Made by a program: the position numbers and the translations under genes. Under the pieces are notes generated by a model. The model searched no databases. It saw nothing but the letters and a program-made list of their open reading frames with translations, and was not told the DNA's origin. A stretch of DNA of 64,000 nt from contig CAVXEW010000006.1 of the NCBI GenBank assembly GCA_963760965.1, forward strand, positions 496,001 to 560,000, given 5' to 3'. Source of the stretch: Pararhizobium_B sp963760965 (lineage in GTDB: Bacteria; Pseudomonadota; Alphaproteobacteria; Rhizobiales; Rhizobiaceae). Below, one piece after another: positions 57,401 to 64,000 of the stretch (position 1 is the first letter of the stretch; every line of letters starts with the position of its first letter).

Positions 57401-57667
57401 TCTGCCGTTGGCCGGACGGAACGGGGAGGGCAGGCTCCGCGCGGTAGCGGGGCAACCGGCAGTCGCAGCGCCCGGGCTGCGCGCGGACGCTTCGGTCCAC
57501 CAGCCCGGTACGGGACGCGCGACCATGCCGCGCAGCGTCAGTCCGGCTGTGGAGGCGGGTGCCTTGCGATGCCAGCGGCGGGTGCCGACCTGCACGATGT
57601 CCGCGACAGGTTCGGCACCCGCGCCCGGTAGCTGAAGCTCGCGTCGGACGTCTCGTTCTAGTGAGTA
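57401..57667. other. GC-rich spacer between P3 and P4
   Basis: No gene can be supported. The last about 60 bases before the P4 stop resemble the end of the M23/transglycosylase gene and its junction with P1 (shared CGCGCCCGGTAGC and CTACGA-TTG...TGTACAG; compare 52,685-52,760 with 57,625-57,690), including a relic frame ending GTRAR-stop like the hydrolase ending GTPRAR-stop. It therefore looks like flank copied together with the P1-type gene. Confidence 0.45.
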
Positions 57668-59431
57668 CTACGAGTTGATTTTGTACAGATCCGTCGTGAC
57701 GAGGAGATCCACGAATTCTGTGTAAAGGCGCCAGAGAGGCGTGCGTGCTTGTTCAGTAAAGTCAACATCATTGCCCAGCCAATCCAGGGGATTGCTGAAA
57801 GACGGTTCCTTGAAGTCAGCCGCCGCCAAACAGAAGTAATAGAGTATGTTTTCCACGTAGCGCCTCATTTCCGGCGGCGCATTCCTTCCGAATTCGCTAT
57901 GCTGCGCCGTTTCGCTCCGGGCTGATTTCGCCCGCGCGTCCGCGACACGCTTGCGGGCCTTCTTCACGAGTTCGGCGTCATCCGGGCGCTTCAACCCTTT
58001 CCAGCCCTGGTCGTCCTCGAGCGCCGGCAGCCGTGGCCAGCAAGCCCTTGCAGACAAAAGAAATTCCTCGTTTGCCTTGTGGAAATCGCCGGTTTCGAGA
58101 AGTAATTTAAAAGAGGAAATGAATATCTTTTCGAAATTTGGACGCCGAAGGTAATTCAGGTCGCTCATCTCGCTGAGAACGGTGCTCAGTTGAAATTCCT
58201 TGGAAACCTCTTTGCCGATGCACTGCACATATCTTTCGAGAGTGTTCTTGACGATATAAGACATGCCGACTTCCAGGAACCGGTTTGCGTTTTTCAGAAG
58301 TCGTACGGAGCATTCCATTGGGAAAAGTTGTTTATAGAATATGTGAGTGGATACACTGGCCGGAAAGAATTCAGGAAATCTGATAAAATTTGCTTCTCGC
58401 AGGAATCCTTTCAGGATGTCGCCCTCGAGCGTGCATTTCATGCTGCGTTTCCCTGCAAAGATTTGCCAGGTGGGTTGGTCTCTGGACTTCATCCGATTGA
58501 GAATGCGTTCGATGTTTTGGGCGTAGCGATCGGCCAGGATATTCGAGTTGTGCCGCGTGATGATGCCCATGCTCGCGAAACTGTCCCGCTCGGCGAGGGC
58601 GAGCCTGGTCGCCAAGTCGTCCGAGCCCGGGTCCGTGCGCGCAGTTGCCTCGCCGACCTCCATGCCTCTCGGAAGGGAAGTTCCGCCCTTCGCTTCCGTC
58701 ATGACCGGCGACCTTTCTTCGGTCTTGAAGCAATTCAATCCCTCTTCGGCAAAACGAGCCGGGGCGAACTCCTCCTCGATCTCCTGTGACATCAGGTGCT
58801 TGAGCCCCGACTGGACAACTGCCGGCCCATGGCGCTGCTTGAGCAGCACAGACTCCTTCTCACCCAGTTCCCAGTCGAGGGCCTCGGAGAAGTCTTTCGC
58901 CGTGGGGTACTTGAAGGGGTCCATTCTGCTCAGTTCGGGAAATCGTTCCTGGAGGCGTTGCATTGACGGAAACTCGCGATGGAATTTTGCCATTGCGCCG
59001 GGATCGATCGACTTCTGTCCTGTGCTCTCGATCCGGCCGCGGGGACGGCTCGGTTCCGTCGCAGGTTGATCCCGGTTCGTGAAGCGTGCCTTCCACCCGT
59101 CGTCGACAGAGAATGAGGACCGGGATTGCGTTGCGCCGGTCGCATTGAACGCTCGGAGCGATCCCTGGCTCCCGTAGCCGCTGGCAGTGCGATCTTCGGA
59201 ATTGGGCCCCTTTGTCTTCCTCCTTCGCTGCCGCTTTCGCTCGCGGCCTTCCGGTCGCTGGGTCCACGAACCCTGCCCGAGATGGTGAAAGGCCGGTGTC
59301 GTCTCGTTCTGCGTGACCGATGTGCCGTCTGGACGACCGGTCCGCGCGGCACTGGATGCGGATGCGGCTTCCTGCGACGGATCCGCCGGCCGGTACGTCT
59401 GCGAGTTCTGGTTTCTGATCGGATCGCCCAT
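57668..59431 (-). CDS. family member P4, unknown function
   Basis: 587 residues from ATG 59,431, intact. N-terminus MGDPIRNQNSQTYRPADPSQ, FHHLGQGSWTQRPE, and the strongest basic cluster of the family (ERKRQRRRKTKG, about 64-75). Core: DPFKYPTAKDFSEALDWELG, KQRHGPAVVQSGLKHLM, ILKGFLREANFIRFPEFF, FPMECSVRLLKNANRFL, CIGKEVSKEFQLSTVLSEM, RRYVENILYYFCLAAADF and end TTDLYKINS. Closest to P1 in the core, by eye. No transmembrane segment or known catalytic motif. Family architecture suggests a protein acting outside the cell or in a host, which is inference. Confidence 0.65.
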   Translation of the reverse strand: MGDPIRNQNSQTYRPADPSQEAASASSAARTGRPDGTSVTQNETTPAFHHLGQGSWTQRPEGRERKRQRRRKTKGPNSEDRTASGYGSQGSLRAFNATGATQSRSSFSVDDGWKARFTNRDQPATEPSRPRGRIESTGQKSIDPGAMAKFHREFPSMQRLQERFPELSRMDPFKYPTAKDFSEALDWELGEKESVLLKQRHGPAVVQSGLKHLMSQEIEEEFAPARFAEEGLNCFKTEERSPVMTEAKGGTSLPRGMEVGEATARTDPGSDDLATRLALAERDSFASMGIITRHNSNILADRYAQNIERILNRMKSRDQPTWQIFAGKRSMKCTLEGDILKGFLREANFIRFPEFFPASVSTHIFYKQLFPMECSVRLLKNANRFLEVGMSYIVKNTLERYVQCIGKEVSKEFQLSTVLSEMSDLNYLRRPNFEKIFISSFKLLLETGDFHKANEEFLLSARACWPRLPALEDDQGWKGLKRPDDAELVKKARKRVADARAKSARSETAQHSEFGRNAPPEMRRYVENILYYFCLAAADFKEPSFSNPLDWLGNDVDFTEQARTPLWRLYTEFVDLLVTTDLYKINS

Positions 59432-59452
59432 GCTTGTCTTCCTCAATGCATT

Positions 59453-59540
59453 GATGCCGCGGGCATGTCCCGGACATCGTTCAACATTTCCCAGAGGCGT
59501 CTCCCGCTCTGTCACGAATGACACAGTGATCCGGATTTCC
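59453..59540 (-). promoter_or_regulatory. conserved upstream block of P4
   Basis: Minus strand: GGATCACTGTGTCATTCGTG, ACAGAGCGGGAGACGCCTCT, GGGAAATGTTGAACGATGTC, CGGGACATGCCCGCGGCATC. Very close to the blocks of P1-P3; 21 bases before the start codon. Confidence 0.6.
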
Positions 59541-59659
59541 CGCGGCTGCCGGCATGCATTGAGAAGTTGCGCAACGGGAGACCGCACCGCCGCCACCGGC
59601 CCTCCCCGAAGGTGTCCAGCTGGTTGCGGCGTTCCGGACGCGTCGTCGCAGCGAGCGTG

Positions 59660-59775
59660 AGTGGTGCGCTCCTGACAGGTGGTACCTTCTGCCGGGAAGA
59701 ATCGCCGCACCAGCTCAACAGCTCATGCGCCGACTTTTCCAGACGGACGGGTACGATCTGTTTGGGTCAGGCCAC
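59660..59775. repeat. RIME-like intergenic repeat, copy B
   Basis: 116 bp, colinear with copy A at 25,249-25,364 (94 of 116 positions equal by hand count). The palindromes are partly eroded here (GACAGGTGGTACCTTCTGCC), while the flanks AGTGGTGCG and TTTGGGTCAGGCCAC are kept. It abuts the stop codon of P5 and may serve as its transcript end. Confidence 0.65.
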
Positions 59776-61778
59776 TAGAGCTTCTGGCCGTACAGTCCCG
59801 TCAGGGCGAGTAAATCGATGAAATCCTGATATATCTGCGCGGCGGGTGTGTGCGTCCGTACGATAAATCCCGTATCCATCTCCAGCCAATCCATGGGGCC
59901 CCTACGCGATTCTCTGAAATCGGACGCCGACAAATAGAAATAGTATAGTACGTTCTCAACGTAGCGTTGCACTTCGAGAGGCGCCTTCTTCCCGAAGGCG
60001 CCATGTTGGGCATTGCTGCTCCGGGTCGCTTGCTCCCGCGCGTTGGCGATATGCCGCTGGGCATTCTTCACGAGTTCGACGTCATCCGGGCGCTGCAACC
60101 ATTCCCAGCAGTCGTGGTTCTCGCGCCCCGGCAGTTCAGGCCAGCAAGCAATGGCTGAAGAAAGAAATTCATTGTTGGCCTTGAAGAAATTCCTGGTCTC
60201 GAGAAGGGTTCTGAAAGAGAGAATGAATATCCTTTCAAAACGTGGGCGCCGTAGATAATCATCGTCACCAATTTCGCTCAGGACAATACTTAAATGAAAT
60301 TCGTTTGCAACTTCTCGGCCTATAGTATTTGCGAATTTTTTAAGCCAGATTTCGACTACCGTGTGAGTTATGTCAGCGCGTAAAGAGCGAAGGGCGTTGT
60401 TGAGCAGGCGGACAGAGCATTCCATTTGGAAAAGCTGCTCATAGAACAGAGAAATGGAAATACGCTGCTGAAAAAATTCCGGGAACTTGGGAAAATGTCC
60501 TTCTTGCGTGAACTGGCGCAAGAGCGTCTCGTTAAGCGTGAACTTCTTGTGATCGTCTCTCGCGCTGGAAAGTAATTGCCAAGTACGCCGATCTTTGGAC
60601 TTTATCTGGTCGAGAATTCGGTTGATGCGCTGGGCGTAGCTATCACACAAGGCATAGACGTCGTAATTCCAGATCTTTGCCATGCTCGCAAAGCCGTCCC
60701 TCCCGGTTAGGGCGAGCCGTTTTGCCGGGTCGTCCAGGGTAGGGCTTGTGTGCGTGACTGTGTTGCCGCTCACCCGGTCATTCGCCACGGGCGTTTGGAC
60801 CTTGACTTCCTTCTGGAAGGCCGCATCCGCTCCGGCATGTTGAACCGGAGTTTCCTTCCCGGAGATCACGTCGTCTGCGACAAGTTGAGCCGAGGCGATC
60901 TGCGCCTGGATCTCCTGGGCCATCAGTTGCCTGAGCCCCGACTGGATGACCGCCGGCGCGAAACGCTGTTTGAGGCGGGCCGACTCCTTCTCGCCCAGCT
61001 CACTGTCGAGAGCCTTCTCGAAGTCACTGGCCGTGGAGTGCTCGAACGGGTCTATTCCGCCTAGTTCTGGCAATCGCGTCTTGAGGTATTGCCTTGAAGG
61101 AAACGTGCGCAGAAAGTCGTGCGTTGCGCCGGGATCGACCGGGTCCTCGCTCGTGAGATCTATCAGGCCGCCGCTACTGCTCGTGGCCGTCGCAGACCAG
61201 TTCCCGCCCCTGAGGCGGCCCTGCCGCCCGTTGTCGGAGGTGAAGGAGGACGTCAATTGCGTCGCGCCAGTCGCCAGGAGAAGTCGGCGCGGTCCCTGGT
61301 GGCCGTAGCCGCTGGGGATTTGGCCGGTGCCGGGGCGCATTGCCGGGTCGGTACCGGCAGCACCGGTGGACGGCCGCCCGTTGTCGGAGGTGAAGGAGGA
61401 CGTCAATTGCGTCGCGCCAGTCGCCAGGAGAAGTCGGCGCGGTCCCTGGTGGCCGTAGCCGCTGGGGATTTGGCCGGTGCCGGGGCGCATTGCCGGGTCG
61501 GTGCCGGCAGCACCGGTGGACGGCCGCCGGGTGGAGCGGACTTCCGGATTGGAGCCCACGGTTTCCGTGTCTCGCTTCCGCTTCCGCTCGCCACCTTGCA
61601 GCCATGAAGTCCACGAACCCTGCTGGAGATGGTGAAAGGTCTGTGTGGTCTCGTTCTGCGCGGCCGGCACTCCACCCGGACGAGCGGTCCTCGTAGCGCC
61701 GGATGTCGATGCGCCATGCTGAGGCAGATCTGTCGGCCGGTTCGTCTGCCGGTTCTGGTTTCTGATCGGATTGCCCAT
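59775..61778 (-). CDS. family member P5 with duplicated 50-residue segment
   Basis: 667 residues, intact. MGNPIRNQNRQTNRPTDLPQ, FHHLQQGSWTSWLQ and basic cluster ERKRKRD (64-70). Residues about 85-184 are two near-identical 50-residue units starting RPSTGAAGTDPAMRPGTGQI and ending LTSSFTSDNG, from a 150-bp tandem duplication. The core follows: DPFEHSTASDFEKALDSELG, KQRFAPAVIQSGLRQLM, FPEFFQQRISISLFYEQLF, MECSVRLLNNALRSL, GREVANEFHLSIVLSEIG, QRYVENVLYYFYLSASDF, end LTGLYGQKL. First gene of the array in transcription order. Function unknown. Confidence 0.65.
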   Translation of the reverse strand: MGNPIRNQNRQTNRPTDLPQHGASTSGATRTARPGGVPAAQNETTQTFHHLQQGSWTSWLQGGERKRKRDTETVGSNPEVRSTRRPSTGAAGTDPAMRPGTGQIPSGYGHQGPRRLLLATGATQLTSSFTSDNGRPSTGAAGTDPAMRPGTGQIPSGYGHQGPRRLLLATGATQLTSSFTSDNGRQGRLRGGNWSATATSSSGGLIDLTSEDPVDPGATHDFLRTFPSRQYLKTRLPELGGIDPFEHSTASDFEKALDSELGEKESARLKQRFAPAVIQSGLRQLMAQEIQAQIASAQLVADDVISGKETPVQHAGADAAFQKEVKVQTPVANDRVSGNTVTHTSPTLDDPAKRLALTGRDGFASMAKIWNYDVYALCDSYAQRINRILDQIKSKDRRTWQLLSSARDDHKKFTLNETLLRQFTQEGHFPKFPEFFQQRISISLFYEQLFQMECSVRLLNNALRSLRADITHTVVEIWLKKFANTIGREVANEFHLSIVLSEIGDDDYLRRPRFERIFILSFRTLLETRNFFKANNEFLSSAIACWPELPGRENHDCWEWLQRPDDVELVKNAQRHIANAREQATRSSNAQHGAFGKKAPLEVQRYVENVLYYFYLSASDFRESRRGPMDWLEMDTGFIVRTHTPAAQIYQDFIDLLALTGLYGQKL
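61224..61523 (-). repeat. 150-bp tandem duplication inside P5
   Basis: Two head-to-tail units of 150 bp (61,224-61,373 and 61,374-61,523) differing at a single position by eye (GTACCGGCAG against GTGCCGGCAG). The length is a multiple of three, so the reading frame is kept and 50 residues are doubled. The other four paralogues have one unit-equivalent. Confidence 0.85.
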
Positions 61779-61800
61779 GTCGTCTTCTCCCGTGTCTCGG

Positions 61801-61886
61801 TGTCGCGGGTATGTCCCGGACCTTTTTCAACATTTCCCGGAAGTGATCCTTGCTCTGTCACGAAAGGCACAGCGGTCCGGATTTCC
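61801..61886 (-). promoter_or_regulatory. conserved upstream block of P5
   Basis: Fifth copy, the most diverged: minus strand GGACCGCTGTGCCTTTCGTG, ACAGAGCAAGGATCACTTCC, GGGAAATGTTGAAAAAGGTC, CGGGACATACCCGCGACA; 22 bases before the start codon. Confidence 0.6.
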
Positions 61887-62199
61887 CGCGGCGGGCAGGC
61901 GGGGACGGCTTGGGGGGGGCGAACGAAGGGGCGACTGCCGCTGGCGCCAGGGCGGCAAGGCAACGTGCCGATGGTCCCGTCCGATACCGTTGCGCGATCT
62001 GGCCGCGCAGTGCGAGCATGGCTCGGGAAGCGGGTGTCTGCCTTCCGATGTCCGTGGCAGTTGCCGCTATCCGGCCGCCACCCGCCCCGGACGCCGAAAG
62101 GACTCCCGGGCTCTCAAGCCGGCAGGCGGAAGGCAGAGAGACGCCGCTGCACAGGAAACCCTCGAGAAGTCCGCCGGCGCGAACGCTCGGTGAACTGCG
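61887..62199. other. GC-rich intergenic stretch without identifiable feature
   Basis: 313 bp between the P5 upstream block and the stop of the OmpA-type gene. I see no open frame with protein-like composition, no RNA gene and no clear terminator. Confidence 0.4.
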
Positions 62200-62730
62200 T
62201 CAGTTGGTTGTGGAATTCAGTCGCATCTCTACGCGGCGATTGACTGGATCGTAGGGGTCGGCGACGCGCGGATGCGTCTCGCCGAAACCGACCGCCTTCA
62301 GTCGCGCAGGCTTGACGCCGTTTTCGAGCAGGAAAGCCATGACCGACTGCGCCCGCCGGACCGAAAGGTCCTCGTTGTAGCGCTCGGAGCCCGAGGCGTC
62401 CGTGTAGCCCGCGACCACGAAATGCAGCTGGCTCAACCGGTTGTCCTGCAACGCCTTGACGAATTCCTCGAGCTTGGCTCGGGCGTCCGGCGTGAGCCTT
62501 GCCGAATTCAGGTCGAAATTCACGAGCATGTCGAGGCCGGCGGCCGGCTTCGACTGGGTGCTGTCGGCGCACTGGGCCTGTGTTCCAACGCAAATTCCCC
62601 TCGACTGCCCGAGGTCCACCTGGTCGGCAAAGAACTTCACGATCTTGTCCGATGTCTGCGCAGGTCCGGCGAGGGCGCCGGCGGGCATGAAAAGAGTCAG
62701 CAATAACGCTGCCAAGAACATCCGTCGCAT
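62200..62730 (-). CDS. secreted OmpA-family protein
   Basis: 176 residues, intact. Signal peptide MRRMFLAALLLTLFMPAGAL-AGPA, a short region with a Cys pair (GICVGTQAQCAD), then a complete OmpA/Pal-like peptidoglycan-binding domain: VNFDLNSARLTPDARAKLEE, VVAGYTDASGSERYNEDLSV (TD-SG---N--LS-RRA motif), RRAQSVMAFLLENGVKPARL and DPVNRRVEMRL. No lipobox Cys at the cleavage site, so periplasmic rather than lipoprotein. It is divergent from the caspase-like gene at 62,983. A cell-wall-bound partner of that protein or of the T6SS is possible. Confidence 0.8.
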   Translation of the reverse strand: MRRMFLAALLLTLFMPAGALAGPAQTSDKIVKFFADQVDLGQSRGICVGTQAQCADSTQSKPAAGLDMLVNFDLNSARLTPDARAKLEEFVKALQDNRLSQLHFVVAGYTDASGSERYNEDLSVRRAQSVMAFLLENGVKPARLKAVGFGETHPRVADPYDPVNRRVEMRLNSTTN

Positions 62731-62982
62731 GGCCCGGCCTCCCGCTTCATGATGGCGAACCGAAATCGTTCGGTCAGGGACAAAAGTATAAACTGTGTCA
62801 AAAGTTTGTCAATTGTTCGAGTGCCCTGCAGGGGATGAAGCAAGCGCAGATCCTGAACAAAAATATTGATCATTTGGAAGAAATTTTGGAAGTTTTCGTC
62901 TCGTATGCAACCGTTTGGCGAGTTTCGACTCGATGCCGCATGGAGGAATACTTTTTTATGGGGAATATTCGGGAAGTGCGCG
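62731..62982. promoter_or_regulatory. divergent OmpA / caspase intergenic region
   Basis: 252 bp, markedly AT-rich for this genome (AAAGTATAAACTGTGTCAAA; AATATTGATCATTTGGAAGA). It contains a direct repeat TGTCAA (TGTCAAAAGTTTGTCAATT) and a short hairpin CCGAA-ATCG-TTCGG. It probably holds promoters for both divergent genes. Exact boxes cannot be fixed. Confidence 0.4.
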
Positions 62983-64000
62983 ATGTCCATGCCTGTCAAA
63001 TCGGGAGGATGCCCTCAAGTATTTCCGAAAATTCTTTTATTATACGCGCGCCTGGCGCTTGCCGCGACGTTTCTGCTTGCGTGCCTGGCTGTTCCTGCCG
63101 GCGCGTCTGCCGTGATCGGGCGCCGCATTGCTCTGGTGATCGGCAACTCCCACTACAAGAGCTTCCGCCAGTTGCCCAATGCGGCAAGCGATGCCCGCAG
63201 CGTCAAGTCGGTACTCGAACGGGCGAATTTCGAGGTCGTTCTCGGAGTGGATCTGGGCGGCAAGCGCCTCGAGGACACGATCCGCAGGTTCCTGAGAAGC
63301 CTCGACGAAGGCGACGTTGCGCTCTTCTACTACAGCGGCCACGCGGTCCAGGTGGCCGGGCAGAACTACATTCTCCCGGTGGATGCCAGCCTCGCGTCTC
63401 CCTACGATTTGGACGTCCAGACCTACAACTTTTCCAATCTGCTCTCCTACATGTCGCACTCGTCTTCGCTGCAGATCGCGATTCTGGACGCTTGCCGCGA
63501 CAATCCCTTCAGGAACGGCTTCTACTATGTCGGCGACAAGAAGGTGCAGGTCCAGGGAAACAAGGGGCTGGCGCCCACCGTTCCCGGCATGGGAAGCCTG
63601 ATCGTGTATGCGACGGCGCCGGACGCCGTCGCCTATGACGGCCGGCAGGACCACAGCCCTTTCTCCAGCGCCTTCGCCGACCAGGCGCTGACGCCGGGCA
63701 TCGAGGTCCGCGACCTCGTCACCCGCATTCGCAACGAGGTCATAAAGTCGACCCAGGGGCGGCAGGTGCCCTGGGATTCCTCGAGCCTCACGACCTCGTT
63801 CTATTTCATCAAGCCGCAGAACCTCGTCGCCTCGGCGGCCGTCACCGACGTCACCGTGCCAGCCGTCGCCAAGGCGGTTCCTCTACATCTGGGCGTGCCC
63901 CTGGCCGACGGGACCGAGCCGCTGACCGTGGAGGTGACCCGGACGCCCGCCCATGGGGTACTGGAACTCGCCGGCAAGCCGGTCGAGGCCGCCGCTTCGA
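62983..64000 (+). CDS. secreted caspase-like (C14) protein, 3' end outside window
   Basis: ATG 62,983 (a second ATG two codons on) opens a frame that stays open to the window edge, at least 339 residues. Signal peptide LLLYARLALAATFLLACLAV-PAGASA, then the C14 domain: RRIALVIGNSHYKSFRQLPN, catalytic H120 in FYYSGHAVQ and C171 in AILDACRDNP, SLIVYATAPDAVAYDG. After about residue 300 begins a beta-rich segment (VPLHLGVPLADGTEPLTVEV, RTPAHGVLEL) like a cadherin/Ig-type repeat. It resembles the caspase-like protein at 11,185 in the catalytic domain but has a different C-terminus. The two genes bracket the T6SS locus. Confidence 0.8.
   Translation, partial: MSMPVKSGGCPQVFPKILLLYARLALAATFLLACLAVPAGASAVIGRRIALVIGNSHYKSFRQLPNAASDARSVKSVLERANFEVVLGVDLGGKRLEDTIRRFLRSLDEGDVALFYYSGHAVQVAGQNYILPVDASLASPYDLDVQTYNFSNLLSYMSHSSSLQIAILDACRDNPFRNGFYYVGDKKVQVQGNKGLAPTVPGMGSLIVYATAPDAVAYDGRQDHSPFSSAFADQALTPGIEVRDLVTRIRNEVIKSTQGRQVPWDSSSLTTSFYFIKPQNLVASAAVTDVTVPAVAKAVPLHLGVPLADGTEPLTVEVTRTPAHGVLELAGKPVEAAAS

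Noticed and set aside
61224..61523. 150-bp repeats as a CRISPR or satellite array
   Set aside because: Only two units, directly adjacent without spacers, and in frame with the protein: a coding duplication.
52735..61778. Paralogue family as Rhs/polymorphic toxins or VgrG-linked effectors
   Set aside because: No RHS repeats, PAAR, VgrG, MIX or known toxin motifs, and no small immunity gene behind any copy.
59453..61886. Conserved upstream blocks as type III tts boxes or sigma-54 promoters
   Set aside because: Neither a tts-box pattern nor a TGGC-N8-TTGC pair could be found in the five aligned blocks.

Overview
The window is high-GC chromosomal DNA of an alphaproteobacterium, most likely a Hyphomicrobiales (rhizobial-type) species. 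This rests on the prophage gene repertoire, a tRNA-Thr integration site, the gene order of the type VI secretion (T6SS) locus and a pair of RIME-like intergenic repeats. No species is claimed.

Layout. (1) Positions 1-10,920 hold the integrase-proximal end of an integrated element, all genes on the minus strand: tyrosine integrase, AlpA/excisionase-type HTH protein, several hypotheticals, a DUF3987 primase/helicase-like protein, a DUF3102 protein, an HK97-type prohead protease and a P27-type small terminase. It ends at a 48-nt 3' fragment of tRNA-Thr(TGT), and the rest lies beyond position 1. (2) A remnant of an IS5-like transposase (10,991-11,150) is followed by a secreted caspase-like protease and clpV/tssH on the minus strand. 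(3) From 16,002 to 36,276 runs a compact plus-strand T6SS operon: tssA, tssB, tssC, hcp, tssE, tssF, tssG, tagH (FHA), tssJ, tssK, tssL, tssM, tagF. It is continuous with an effector-delivery module: DUF2169 adaptor, thiolase-like protein, DUF4150 PAAR-like/HNH-nuclease effector and putative immunity protein. (4) vgrG, a DUF6484 gene and a truncated TIGR02270-like gene lie on the minus strand (36,300-39,378). (5) A second plus-strand block (39,592-52,696) carries a second FHA-TssL-TssM set, the phosphatase/kinase pair pppA/ppkA, a DUF1036 protein and a periplasmic M23 + lytic-transglycosylase protein. (6) From 52,735 to 61,778 there are five tandem paralogues on the minus strand (four near full length, one truncated) of a family I do not recognise. 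Each has the same N-terminus, a KR-rich nuclear-localisation-like cluster and the same conserved upstream block of about 85-90 nt. (7) An OmpA-type periplasmic protein and a second caspase-like protein (running off the right edge) close the window.

How it works together. All thirteen core T6SS components plus a PAAR-like spike are present. TagF, PppA, PpkA and FHA proteins indicate post-translational control by the threonine-phosphorylation pathway. The DUF2169/thiolase-like/DUF4150 set is a known kind of adaptor-cargo module. The five-gene array beside the locus is the best candidate for an undescribed effector or host-interaction system.

Data quality. Many conserved genes are broken by single-base frameshifts that are repaired by removing one base, usually from a short homopolymer run (for example GGG to GG or CC to C). 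They occur both in the integrated element and in the T6SS. Systematic base-calling insertions are therefore more likely than gene decay. Spans below cover the reconstructed genes and shifts are noted per gene.
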